Assembly (NCBI RefSeq): GCF_004104075.1
Contig: NZ_QOVK01000014.1
Span: forward strand, 1 to 64,000
Origin: Leeuwenhoekiella polynyae
GTDB lineage: Bacteria; Bacteroidota; Bacteroidia; Flavobacteriales; Flavobacteriaceae
Direction: 5' to 3'
Length of the DNA stretch: 64,000 nt
The notes under the pieces were generated by a model. That model had not been told where the DNA came from and ran no database searches. It saw only the letters and a program-made list of their open reading frames with translations. Positions 47,101 to 53,337 of the stretch are shown one piece after another (positions within the stretch are counted from its first letter, which is position 1; each line of letters opens with the position of its first letter). Made by a program: the position numbers and the translations under genes.

Positions 47101-47253
47101 AGTGCCATTTGTGGTTCCTTTGACTAGAACGTTTGCGCCAGGCAATGGGCCATTGGGTTCTGATACTGTTCCGGATACTGTTTGTGCTTGCGCCATACCT
47201 GCCAGTAAGAGCGAAGCGAAAAACAACATACTTTTAAGTATTACATGCTTCAT
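44146..47253 (-). CDS. SusC/RagA-family TonB-linked outer-membrane transporter
   Basis: 1,035 residues from the ATG at 47253, which begins a good signal peptide (MKHVILKSMLFFASLLLAG, cleavage after AQAQ). Upstream in-frame codons would add about 50 non-signal residues. The layout is typical: carboxypeptidase-like domain (SGTVSEPNGPLPGANVLVKG), TonB-box region (EEVVVIGYGS), plug with PLFVVDGVP and DASSTAIYGSRGANGVVIITT, then the 22-strand barrel ending RPRIYSLGVNLTF. It imports a ligand across the outer membrane using TonB energy. It is first of the susC-susD unit, and its upstream region holds a promoter and several palindromes. Confidence 0.96.
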   Translation of the reverse strand: MKHVILKSMLFFASLLLAGMAQAQTVSGTVSEPNGPLPGANVLVKGTTNGTTTDFDGNYTLNNVPSDATLVFSYVGFSQQEVAVNGRSTISVTLEEDAAALEEVVVIGYGSTTVKDATGSVASVTSEDFQKGVISSPEQLIQGKTAGVQIASGSGEPGSGIAIRIRGTSSVRSNNNPLFVVDGVPLPSGDTSAEGSDIGVGSSAARNPLSFLNPNDIENISILKDASSTAIYGSRGANGVVIITTKSGRGGASGGTFEVSSEVSVANPANEYDLLNRQQFLSTVAAFGGTARDLGNDTDWQSLVTRNTISTNTNFAYSQNYGSGNVRATFNYGNQEGVVNKSSQERIVGRLNASQRLFDDKLLLTLQSTLSRVNDEAPPLSGSAGSTGDLLGAAYSANPTWPADPTFNPGDRINPLNLIQNFQSLAQTDRFLLNLSGSYDITDNILAKATFGYDVANSARNASLNANSFNVSRGAAGNGRGALNEVDNDNRLLELTLNYKKDFGNSKFDGLIGFSYQQFQASGRNIEGFGYQTTDLDLMADDLNNAVGRLESLINGGYQQYGYSAGTGLFVNRLFPEPSNESLGEVSNLPLRSVFANTFDNTDELQSYFARVNYTIADKYLFTATVRADGSSKFGGNNQYGIFPSAAFAWKINNEAFAGDTFSTLKLRLSYGITGNQDGLGYGQFVRRQRYSDGSINDDGAINIPGITTVAFANPDLKWEETTQYAAGLDFGFDNDRFSGSFDVYRKETRDLLLNIEAAQPSPQPFFFQNLDAVVLNTGFEVALNYDILQGEDFNWTFGVNLAYNKNEIQDFDGRIAAGTIRGAGLTGAFAQRLQTGQPIYSFYLREFIGFDANGNPTFEGGVDNQKFVGKSALPDFTGGISTSASYKNWSASLYFNGQAGNYIYNNTANAFFTGGAIGSGNNVTTDVIDLAGVEGRFAEASVSTRFLEKGDFLRLQTASLSYNVPIQGVGFFKSMRFNLTGQNLFVLTSYSGLDPEVSVVPGGGDLLNGLPIAGIDYTSFPRPRIYSLGVNLTF

Positions 47254-47306
47254 AAGTTTGAATTTTAATTGAATTATTGGTTTTTCCAAAAGTGTTTCTT
47301 GGTTAT

Positions 47307-47335
47307 CAAATTTATATAAATAATTGAATAAACAA
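47307..47335 (-). promoter_or_regulatory. Promoter of susC
   Basis: On the minus strand, TTG (47335-47333), an 18-nt spacer and an exact TAAATTTG box (47314-47307). This leaves a leader of roughly 50 nt before the susC start. Confidence 0.65.
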
Positions 47336-47358
47336 GGGTAACTACAACGTTTAAGTAA

Positions 47359-47372
47359 CGAAATCGATATAG
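47359..47372. promoter_or_regulatory. LacI-like half-matching site upstream of the susC promoter
   Basis: CGAAATCGATATAG shares 11 of 14 positions with the operator-like CTTAATCGATTTAG in the LacI gene promoter. It lies about 24 nt upstream of the susC -33 box. ATCGAT alone is common enough to arise by chance, so this is weak. Confidence 0.25.
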
Positions 47373-47407
47373 TTTTGAAAACTGTAAGAAATACGCTTAT
47401 CCTCAAT

Positions 47408-47443
47408 ATATTATCAAATGATTAATAATATTTGATAATATAG
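47408..47443. repeat. 36-bp perfect inverted repeat upstream of susC
   Basis: TATATTATCAAAT (47408-47420) and ATTTGATAATATA (47431-47443) are perfect 13-bp arms with a 10-nt spacer, so the centres are about two helical turns apart. There is no T-run, so it is not a terminator. It is about 155 nt upstream of the susC start and 73 nt upstream of the -33 box, a position that suits an activator. Confidence 0.6.
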
Positions 47444-47661
47444 TGAAAAAATTATGAAATATTCATGCTGTTGAATTTTTCGCCTAAAAGAGTTTAGTGA
47501 ATCTTATGATTCTTTTTTTTTGAAAAAAAATAAAAGTAAGCTCAAAAAAGCACCTCAAATAGTACTTTTTTACCTGCACAAAACACCCTTTTTAATCCTT
47601 AAAACGTCAAATCTGCGTAATCTCTGAATTCAAAATTCTTAAAAGCTTATTTAATAAGGTG

Positions 47662-47675
47662 CTAAATCGATTAAA
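47662..47675. promoter_or_regulatory. LacI-type operator-like palindrome
   Basis: CTAAATCGATTAAA is nearly the reverse complement of the operator-like sequence in the LacI promoter at 24929-24942 (13 of 14 positions). Both contain AATCGATT. It lies upstream of both the BaiN-like gene and susC. Shared control by one LacI-family regulator is an inference. Confidence 0.4.
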
Positions 47676-47723
47676 CGATTTTTAAATTTATAGTAGTTTA
47701 GTTAGAGAAATCAAGCTTGGTGG

Positions 47724-47731
47724 TATCTTTG
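47724..47731 (+). promoter_or_regulatory. -7 box immediately before the BaiN-like gene
   Basis: An exact TATCTTTG box ends 4 nt before the ATG at 47736. If used, transcription would start at or almost at the start codon, giving a leaderless mRNA. No strong -33 TTG is visible (TTTAG near 47697 is the best). Confidence 0.5.
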
Positions 47732-47735
47732 TAAA

Positions 47736-48992
47736 ATGATTTACGATTCGATAATTATTGGAGGTGGAGCAGCCGGGTTTTTTACTGCAATTAATTTAGC
47801 TAAAAACAGACCTGGAAGCTCAATTATTATTCTAGAACGAGGAGGTCAGGTTCTTGAGAAAGTGCGTGTTTCGGGCGGTGGTCGTTGTAATTTGACGCAC
47901 GCTGTGTTTGAACCTAGACTACTTACCGATTTTTATCCAAGAGGAAAAAGAGAATTGCTGGGGCCTTTTCATACGTTTATGACTGGGGATACAATGGCTT
48001 GGTTTGAAGATTTAGGTATTCCTTTGAAAATAGAAGAAGACGGGAGGGTTTTTCCGCAAAGCGACAGTTCACAAAGTATTATAGATTGTTTTCTTGAAAA
48101 GGCTTCGCACTACAACATAGCGATAGAAACTAAAACACCTGTGACATCATTAAAAAAAGTTGATGATAATACCTTTGAATTAGGTTCTAAAAATTTCACT
48201 TATCTCTCCAAAACCGTTGTTGTGGCTACCGGGAGTAATCCTAAGATGTTGAAATTACTAGAGGAAGCTCGGGTAAAAGTGACTTCCACAGTGCCATCTT
48301 TGTTTACATTTAATATAAAAGATGAGCGTATCACAAATTTAGCAGGAGTTGCTACTCAAGCTCGAGTGAAGCTTTTAGATTTAAATAAAAGATCATTACT
48401 TGTAAATGAGACACAAATTGACCAGAATGGTACTGAAGGACCAGTTTTAATAACGCATTGGGGTATGAGCGGGCCGGGAATTCTTAAATTATCAGCTTGG
48501 GGTGCTCGCACTTTAAAAGCATCTAATTATGAATTTCTAATTGAGATTTCTTGGTTGCCAGATTATAATATAAATCAATTACGGGAAGCCTTGAGAGAAT
48601 CAAAATTTAATCTGGCAAAACAGACTGTTGCGAAGTGGGCTCCTTTTGATTTACCTAAACGCCTTTGGCAAAGTTTGGTTAAAGCTTCAGGGATTTCTGA
48701 TTCTTTAAAATGGGCAGATCTTAATAAAGCTATGCTTAATGATCTGGAGCAACAATTGCTAACGTGTCATTTTCGTGTAAGTGGAAAAAGTACTTTTAAA
48801 GAGGAATTTGTGACTGCAGGGGGTGTTGATCTCACTGAAATTGATTTTAAAACATATCAAAGTAAAAAGATCAAGGCCTTGTATCTGGTAGGTGAGGTAC
48901 TTAATATAGATGCAGTAACGGGAGGGTTTAACTTTCAAAATGCCTGGACGGGTGGTTTTATCGCAGCAAAGGCTCTGGCAGAAAGCCTTTAA
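47736..48992 (+). CDS. BaiN/RdsA (HI0933)-family NAD(P)/FAD-dependent oxidoreductase
   Basis: 418 residues. The FAD dinucleotide-binding motif starts at the first residues (YDSIIIGGGAAGFFTAINLA), followed by VRVSGGGRCNLTH, the HI0933 family signature. The C-terminus has FVTAGGVDLTEIDFKTYQSK and the closing FAD motif with GEVLNIDAVTGGFNFQNAW. It is a cytoplasmic flavoprotein; relatives include BaiN, a bile-acid oxidoreductase of gut clostridia, but most bacterial members have no known substrate. It is a single gene, with its stop overlapping the convergent tspO-like gene by 4 nt. The motif position fixes the start. Confidence 0.9.
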   Translation: MIYDSIIIGGGAAGFFTAINLAKNRPGSSIIILERGGQVLEKVRVSGGGRCNLTHAVFEPRLLTDFYPRGKRELLGPFHTFMTGDTMAWFEDLGIPLKIEEDGRVFPQSDSSQSIIDCFLEKASHYNIAIETKTPVTSLKKVDDNTFELGSKNFTYLSKTVVVATGSNPKMLKLLEEARVKVTSTVPSLFTFNIKDERITNLAGVATQARVKLLDLNKRSLLVNETQIDQNGTEGPVLITHWGMSGPGILKLSAWGARTLKASNYEFLIEISWLPDYNINQLREALRESKFNLAKQTVAKWAPFDLPKRLWQSLVKASGISDSLKWADLNKAMLNDLEQQLLTCHFRVSGKSTFKEEFVTAGGVDLTEIDFKTYQSKKIKALYLVGEVLNIDAVTGGFNFQNAWTGGFIAAKALAESL

Positions 48993-49465
48993 TTGAGACG
49001 CCAGATTTCAAAATTGAGAGCTGTTGCATATGCTACCCATATTATATAGGGGATTAATAGAGTCGCCGCACTAGGATTCACTACTTTAAACCATTTAAAA
49101 GTAAAAAGTAAGAGAATAATCAAAGCCAAAATAATAATAAGTGCAGGTAATATAAGTTTAAGCCCGAAAAAAAATATAGACCAACTGGCATTTAATATAA
49201 GTTGAAAACCAAAATGATATAGAGCTGTTTTTACCCATTTATGGTAGAAACCTTTGTTCCAAACCATACCTGCTGCTACACCCATAAGTATATAGAGAAG
49301 CGTCCATATGGGGCCAAATAACCAATTGGGTGGAGTGAAAAAAGGCTTTTCTAAATTAATATACCACACGTCAACGCTGCTTTGAGTCGCTATTGCACTA
49401 AGAAATCCCACGATTAAGCAAATCGTTACGGGTATTAAAATACGTAAAGCCTTTTGTGTGATCAT
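48989..49465 (-). CDS. TspO/MBR-family membrane protein
   Basis: 158 residues, five predicted membrane helices, tryptophan-rich. Family landmarks are WYINLEKPFFTPPNWLFGPIW near the first loop and LNASWSIFFFGLK in the fourth helix. TspO proteins bind porphyrins and cholesterol-like ligands and have been linked to stress and tetrapyrrole regulation; the role here is not known. It is transcribed alone on the minus strand, ending inside the last bases of the BaiN-like gene. Confidence 0.9.
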   Translation of the reverse strand: MITQKALRILIPVTICLIVGFLSAIATQSSVDVWYINLEKPFFTPPNWLFGPIWTLLYILMGVAAGMVWNKGFYHKWVKTALYHFGFQLILNASWSIFFFGLKLILPALIIILALIILLLFTFKWFKVVNPSAATLLIPYIIWVAYATALNFEIWRLN

Positions 49466-49558
49466 TAGAACTGTACTTGTTACTAATTTAGAAAATAAAT
49501 ATGAGTTTTTAATTCATTAAAAAATTGAGTTTAAACTTTCATAAGTTTTTAGAGACAG

Positions 49559-49566
49559 TATATTTG
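49559..49566 (+). promoter_or_regulatory. -7 box immediately before mvaD
   Basis: An exact TATATTTG box ends 4 nt before the ATG at 49571, the same spacing as at 47724-47731. This predicts a transcript starting at the start codon. The best -33 candidate is TTTC at 49537-49540, so the promoter is not complete. Confidence 0.5.
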
Positions 49567-49570
49567 CAGT

Positions 49571-50653
49571 ATGACAACTACCAAATTTCATCCTGAGGTC
49601 TACACTCAGGCACTGACAAGTCAGTCAGTGAGTTATGCTTCCCCTAGTAATATAGCTCTAATTAAATATTGGGGTAAACACGGTGTGCAAATACCTAAAA
49701 ACCCTTCAATTAGTTTTACACTAGATACATGTAAGACCACAACTAAATTGAGTTATGTTAAGCGTGAGAAAGTCACTGATGAATATGAGCTTAAGGTGAT
49801 TTTAGATGGGAAACACAAGCCTGGTTTTGAGCCTAAAATTCATCAATTCTTTGGGCGTATTCAATCTTATCTGCCTTTTGTAAAAGATTATGTGTTTACT
49901 ATTGAAACATCAAACAGTTTCCCTCATAGTTCCGGTATCGCTTCTTCTGCTAGCGGTTTAAGTGCTCTTGCATTATGTTTGGTGGAAATGGAACGCGAAA
50001 TGCAGCCAGAAATGACTTTGAAACATTTCAATCAAAAAGCTTCGTTTATTGCGCGGTTGGGTTCAGGAAGTGGTTGTAGATCTTTAGAAGGTCCTTTAGT
50101 TGTCTGGGGAGAACATGCAGAAATAAAAGGGAGCAGCGATTTATACGGAGTTCAATATCCGTATGAAATACACCCGGTTTTTGATAACTATCAAGATGCT
50201 ATTCTTTTAGTAGATAAAGGAGAAAAGCCAGTGAGTAGTACTGTGGGGCATAACTTGATGCACAATCATGCCTATGCTGCAAGTCGTTTTGAACAGGCTG
50301 TGGTAAATTTATCTAACCTCATCCCTATTTTAAAAACCGGAGATTTAGATGGGTTTGTGAGGCTTGTAGAAAGTGAAGCGCTTACGCTACACGCAATGAT
50401 GCTTACCAGTAACCCTTATTTTATTTTAATGAAGCCAAACACACTTCATATTATAGATAAGATTTGGGAATATCGAAGAGAAACCGGTATACCTGTGTGT
50501 TTTACGCTAGATGCGGGTGCGAATGTTCATGTTTTATTTTCGGATATAGATAAAGAGCAGATTCACGAATTTATTAAGAATGATTTAAGTAAATACTGTC
50601 AGGATAACAGGTATATTTTTGACAGTGTGGGAAGTGGCGCAATTAAGTTGTAA
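49571..50653 (+). CDS. mvaD: Diphosphomevalonate decarboxylase
   Basis: 360 residues. GHMP-superfamily fold with SYASPSNIALIKYWGK at the N-terminus and the ATP-binding FPHSSGIASSASGLSALAL, both diagnostic for this enzyme. A later ARLGSGSGCRSLEGPLVVWG is also conserved. It makes isopentenyl diphosphate from mevalonate diphosphate with ATP in the cytoplasm. It is 30 nt before a mevalonate-kinase-type gene and a prenyltransferase gene, so the three form an isoprenoid operon. Confidence 0.95.
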   Translation: MTTTKFHPEVYTQALTSQSVSYASPSNIALIKYWGKHGVQIPKNPSISFTLDTCKTTTKLSYVKREKVTDEYELKVILDGKHKPGFEPKIHQFFGRIQSYLPFVKDYVFTIETSNSFPHSSGIASSASGLSALALCLVEMEREMQPEMTLKHFNQKASFIARLGSGSGCRSLEGPLVVWGEHAEIKGSSDLYGVQYPYEIHPVFDNYQDAILLVDKGEKPVSSTVGHNLMHNHAYAASRFEQAVVNLSNLIPILKTGDLDGFVRLVESEALTLHAMMLTSNPYFILMKPNTLHIIDKIWEYRRETGIPVCFTLDAGANVHVLFSDIDKEQIHEFIKNDLSKYCQDNRYIFDSVGSGAIKL

Positions 50654-50683
50654 CTTTGCCAAGGCCTAATAACTAGTAGATTT

Positions 50684-51622
50684 ATGAAAGGACCTTTATT
50701 TTATTCAAAAATTCTTCTTTTTGGTGAGTACGGAATCATCAAGGATTCAAAGGGTTTATCTATACCTTATAACTTTTATAAGGGTGCTTTAAAACTAGAT
50801 GAAAATCCAGATGAGATCGCTGTTAAATCTAACGAAAGTTTAGGTCGTTTTGCTGAGTATCTTCAGTTACTACAAGAAAATCAACCGGAATTAGTGCAGT
50901 TTGATATTGAAGCTTTAAAGGCTGATATAGCTGAAGGTATGTATTTTGACAGTACTATTCCTCAAGGCTATGGAGTGGGGAGTAGCGGTGCGCTTGTCGC
51001 TTCCATTTACGATAAATATGCAAGTGATAAGATCACAATTTTGGAGAATCTTACCCGTGAAAAATTATTGACGCTTAAGCAGATTTTTGCGCAGATGGAG
51101 TCTTTTTTTCATGGAAAATCTTCTGGTTTAGATCCTTTAAATAGTTATTTGAGCCTGCCTATTTTGATCAATAGCAAAGATGATATAGAGCCTGCCGGAA
51201 TTCCTTCTCAAACCGTTGACGGTAAAGGAGCAGTTTTTCTTTTAGATAGTGGTATTGTAGGCGAGACAGCACCGATGATCAATATATTTATGGAAAGTAT
51301 GAAGCAAGAAGGTTTTCGTAAAATGTTAAAAAATCAGTTTGTCAAACATACCGATGCTTGTATCGATGACTTTTTAAAAGGTGATGTGAAGTCGCTTTTT
51401 AGTAATGTTAAACAACTTTCTAAAACGGTGCTTCGCAATTTTAAACCTATGATCCCTGCAAGTTTTCATGATCTATGGAAACAAGGCTTAGATTCTAATG
51501 ATTACTATTTGAAGCTTTGCGGTTCTGGAGGTGGCGGTTATATTTTAGGTTTTACCGAAGATATTGATAAAGCCCGTAGGTCACTTGATGGTCACAAATT
51601 AGAAGTGGTCTATAACTTCTAA
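50684..51622 (+). CDS. GHMP kinase, probable mevalonate kinase
   Basis: 312 residues. N-terminal FYSKILLFGEYGIIKDSKG, ATP-loop IPQGYGVGSSGALVASIYDKY, and C-terminal LKLCGSGGGGYILGF mark the GHMP superfamily; FHGKSSGLDPLNSYLSLP is the mevalonate-kinase type acceptor region. It phosphorylates mevalonate in the cytoplasm. Phosphomevalonate kinase is the main alternative, but the GEYGII start and 312-residue length favour mevalonate kinase. Placed between mvaD and a UbiA prenyltransferase. Confidence 0.85.
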   Translation: MKGPLFYSKILLFGEYGIIKDSKGLSIPYNFYKGALKLDENPDEIAVKSNESLGRFAEYLQLLQENQPELVQFDIEALKADIAEGMYFDSTIPQGYGVGSSGALVASIYDKYASDKITILENLTREKLLTLKQIFAQMESFFHGKSSGLDPLNSYLSLPILINSKDDIEPAGIPSQTVDGKGAVFLLDSGIVGETAPMINIFMESMKQEGFRKMLKNQFVKHTDACIDDFLKGDVKSLFSNVKQLSKTVLRNFKPMIPASFHDLWKQGLDSNDYYLKLCGSGGGGYILGFTEDIDKARRSLDGHKLEVVYNF

Positions 51623-51650
51623 GAATTATCTTCATTTAAAATACTCGTTT

Positions 51651-52565
51651 ATGTCTCGCATAAGCCGAAGAAATAAACTGTTACTTCTCAAATTTTTGAG
51701 TTTGTTTTCGGTGGTGCGTGGGTATAACATTCTTATTATTGTTTTAGCACAATACCTGGCTTCGATATTCATTTTATCGCCAGATAATCTACGTGCGCGA
51801 GATGTAGTGCTTGATCTTAATCTATTTTTAATTGTGTTGTCTACTTCTCTGGTTATCGCCGGGGGGTACATTATTAATAGTTTTTACGATAGTGCAAAAG
51901 ATTTGATCAACAGGCCTAATAAGACGAGGCTAGACCATATGGTGAGCCAGAAAAAAATACTCACTTTGTATTTTGTACTCAATTTCATTTCAGTCATTGT
52001 TGCTAGCTATGTTTCTTTCTTTGCAGTGCTGTTCTTCTCAGCCTATATTTTCGGGATTTGGTTTTACTCCCACAAACTGAAGAAAGTTCTTTTTCTTGGA
52101 AATCTTACTTCTGCATCTCTTGCGTTAACTCCTTTTTTTGCAGTATTTATTTATTACCGAAATTTTGAAAAAGTGATTTTTGTACACGCATTATTTTTGG
52201 GTTTGATTATAATAGTGCGCGAGCTTATTAAAGATCTGGAAAATATAAAAGGAGATATTGCCCTAGGTTATCATACGTTTCCAGTTATTTATGGAGAACG
52301 TCCTACCAAAGCTTTAATAACATTACTTGTGGGTATTACAGTAATTCCCGCTTTTTTACTCATCAACAACTTTGATGTAGGGTTGATGAGCTACTATTTC
52401 TATTTAAGTATGATTCTGCTACTGGTTTTTTTATTCTGGTTGTGGAAGTCTAACGAGAAGTTGCATTACCTGCTTTTACACAATATTTTGAAATTAATTA
52501 TCGTGCTAGGTGTTTTTAGTATTTTACTAATTGATACAGATGTTGTGATCAACCGTATTCTATAA
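51651..52565 (+). CDS. UbiA-family prenyltransferase (geranylgeranylglycerol-phosphate geranylgeranyltransferase-like)
   Basis: 304 residues, eight or nine membrane helices. The first Asp-rich motif is NSFYDSAKDLINRP (N-x3-D-x3-D) and the second is RELIKDLENIKGD, both ligating magnesium-diphosphate. It transfers a prenyl chain to an acceptor at the membrane. Flavobacterial relatives are usually annotated as geranylgeranylglycerol-phosphate transferases, but menaquinone- or heme-type acceptors are possible. It is 28 nt downstream of the mevalonate kinase gene, which provides its substrate pathway. Confidence 0.82.
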   Translation: MSRISRRNKLLLLKFLSLFSVVRGYNILIIVLAQYLASIFILSPDNLRARDVVLDLNLFLIVLSTSLVIAGGYIINSFYDSAKDLINRPNKTRLDHMVSQKKILTLYFVLNFISVIVASYVSFFAVLFFSAYIFGIWFYSHKLKKVLFLGNLTSASLALTPFFAVFIYYRNFEKVIFVHALFLGLIIIVRELIKDLENIKGDIALGYHTFPVIYGERPTKALITLLVGITVIPAFLLINNFDVGLMSYYFYLSMILLLVFLFWLWKSNEKLHYLLLHNILKLIIVLGVFSILLIDTDVVINRIL

Positions 52566-52595
52566 AAAAAAAAGCCATCTGAGAGGATGGCTTTT
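52564..52595. terminator. Bidirectional terminator between the prenyltransferase gene and a small secreted-protein gene
   Basis: AAAAGCCATC (52570-52579) pairs perfectly with GATGGCTTTT (52586-52595) around a six-base loop. The long A-run on the left becomes a T-run for the minus-strand gene ending at 52625; the right TTTT serves the plus-strand gene ending at 52565. Confidence 0.9.
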
Positions 52596-52624
52596 AAGGC
52601 TGACTCAAATAAACTAATTACTAC

Positions 52625-52960
52625 TTATGCTTTTTTAATGGTATAGGTAATATTGAAAAAACGATTCCCTGATACTTTAATATCGGTCTTTTTGTAGTTT
52701 AATCTTGATTTGATGTAGTTTTCAATGATTTTATTTTCCGTATCTACATTGAGTACAACAAGTTTCCCTTGAGCAGTCACCATAAAGTGAATGTTGTTTT
52801 CTAGTATATCCTGCTCTAATTCGATATCAGAATTTCCTAAAAGTGCTACAACCTGAGCACGAAGCTCAACACTTTTTGATTCTGGTTTTGGGTCTGTGTT
52901 TGCAAAAAGGTTTGTAGCTGTTAGTGCAAGAGCTAAAACTAAAACGTGTAACTTTTTCAT
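52625..52960 (-). CDS. Small secreted protein of unknown function
   Basis: 111 residues from the ATG at 52960, which starts a good signal peptide (MKKLHVLVLALALTATNLFA). The longer frame from 52990 would put ten extra residues before it. The mature part (about 90 residues) is charged, with alternating strand/helix character and FMVTAQGKLVVLNVDTENK near the middle. I recognise no family. It has its own promoter-like box and shares a bidirectional terminator with the prenyltransferase gene. It should be periplasmic or secreted. Confidence 0.8.
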   Translation of the reverse strand: MKKLHVLVLALALTATNLFANTDPKPESKSVELRAQVVALLGNSDIELEQDILENNIHFMVTAQGKLVVLNVDTENKIIENYIKSRLNYKKTDIKVSGNRFFNITYTIKKA

Positions 52961-52987
52961 GTTTTTTTTTATTTGTGATTGATGTCT

Positions 52988-52995
52988 CAAAAATA
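52988..52995 (-). promoter_or_regulatory. -7 box of the small secreted-protein gene
   Basis: The minus strand reads TATTTTTG, an exact TAnnTTTG match, 27 nt upstream of the start at 52960. No -33 TTG at the right distance. Confidence 0.45.
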
Positions 52996-53314
52996 TTAAC
53001 TCAGCTTGCGTTACACGGTATAATTTGTATTATGCTAATTTGATGAAATACCTGCTTTTTCTGTTAAATTTCAGGTTAGTGACAATTTCTAAACAAATCT
53101 ATTTTTATTAATTAAAAGCAAGAAAGTCGTGAATTTTCAGAAGGTTTTAGATTGAATTAATACATACTAATTTGTTATTGTTTCTCAAGCCTTCAGTTTT
53201 AATAACCGCACTGGTTTCTAATATGAACTAAGGGTTAAGAAGAAGAGTTTTTTAGGCATTCAGTTTATGTCTTTGAAGCTTTGTTTCAGGTGTTAAATTC
53301 GTTTTTTAAATATG

Positions 53315-53322
53315 TATCTTTG
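53315..53322 (+). promoter_or_regulatory. -7 box of the pseudouridine synthase gene
   Basis: An exact TATCTTTG box followed by CAC, 15 nt before the ATG at 53338. The predicted leader is about 10 nt. The -33 element is weak. Confidence 0.55.
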
Positions 53323-53337
53323 CACAAAATTTAAATT

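Larger units (their letters stand above)
47254..47735. other. Regulatory intergenic region between susC and the BaiN-like gene
   Basis: 482 bases without a gene, very AT-rich. It holds the susC promoter, a 36-bp inverted repeat, two LacI-like palindromes and the promoter of the plus-strand flavoprotein gene, each listed separately. A T-run and A-run at 47514-47530 and short A-rich tracts suggest a bendable upstream region. No small coding frame is convincing. Confidence 0.6.
52961..53337. other. Intergenic region upstream of two divergent genes
   Basis: 377 bases, very AT-rich, with no gene I can support. It contains promoter-like boxes for both flanking genes (52988-52995 and 53315-53322) and a weak ACCTG/CAGGT inverted pair near 53050-53075. 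Nothing else stands out. Confidence 0.6.
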
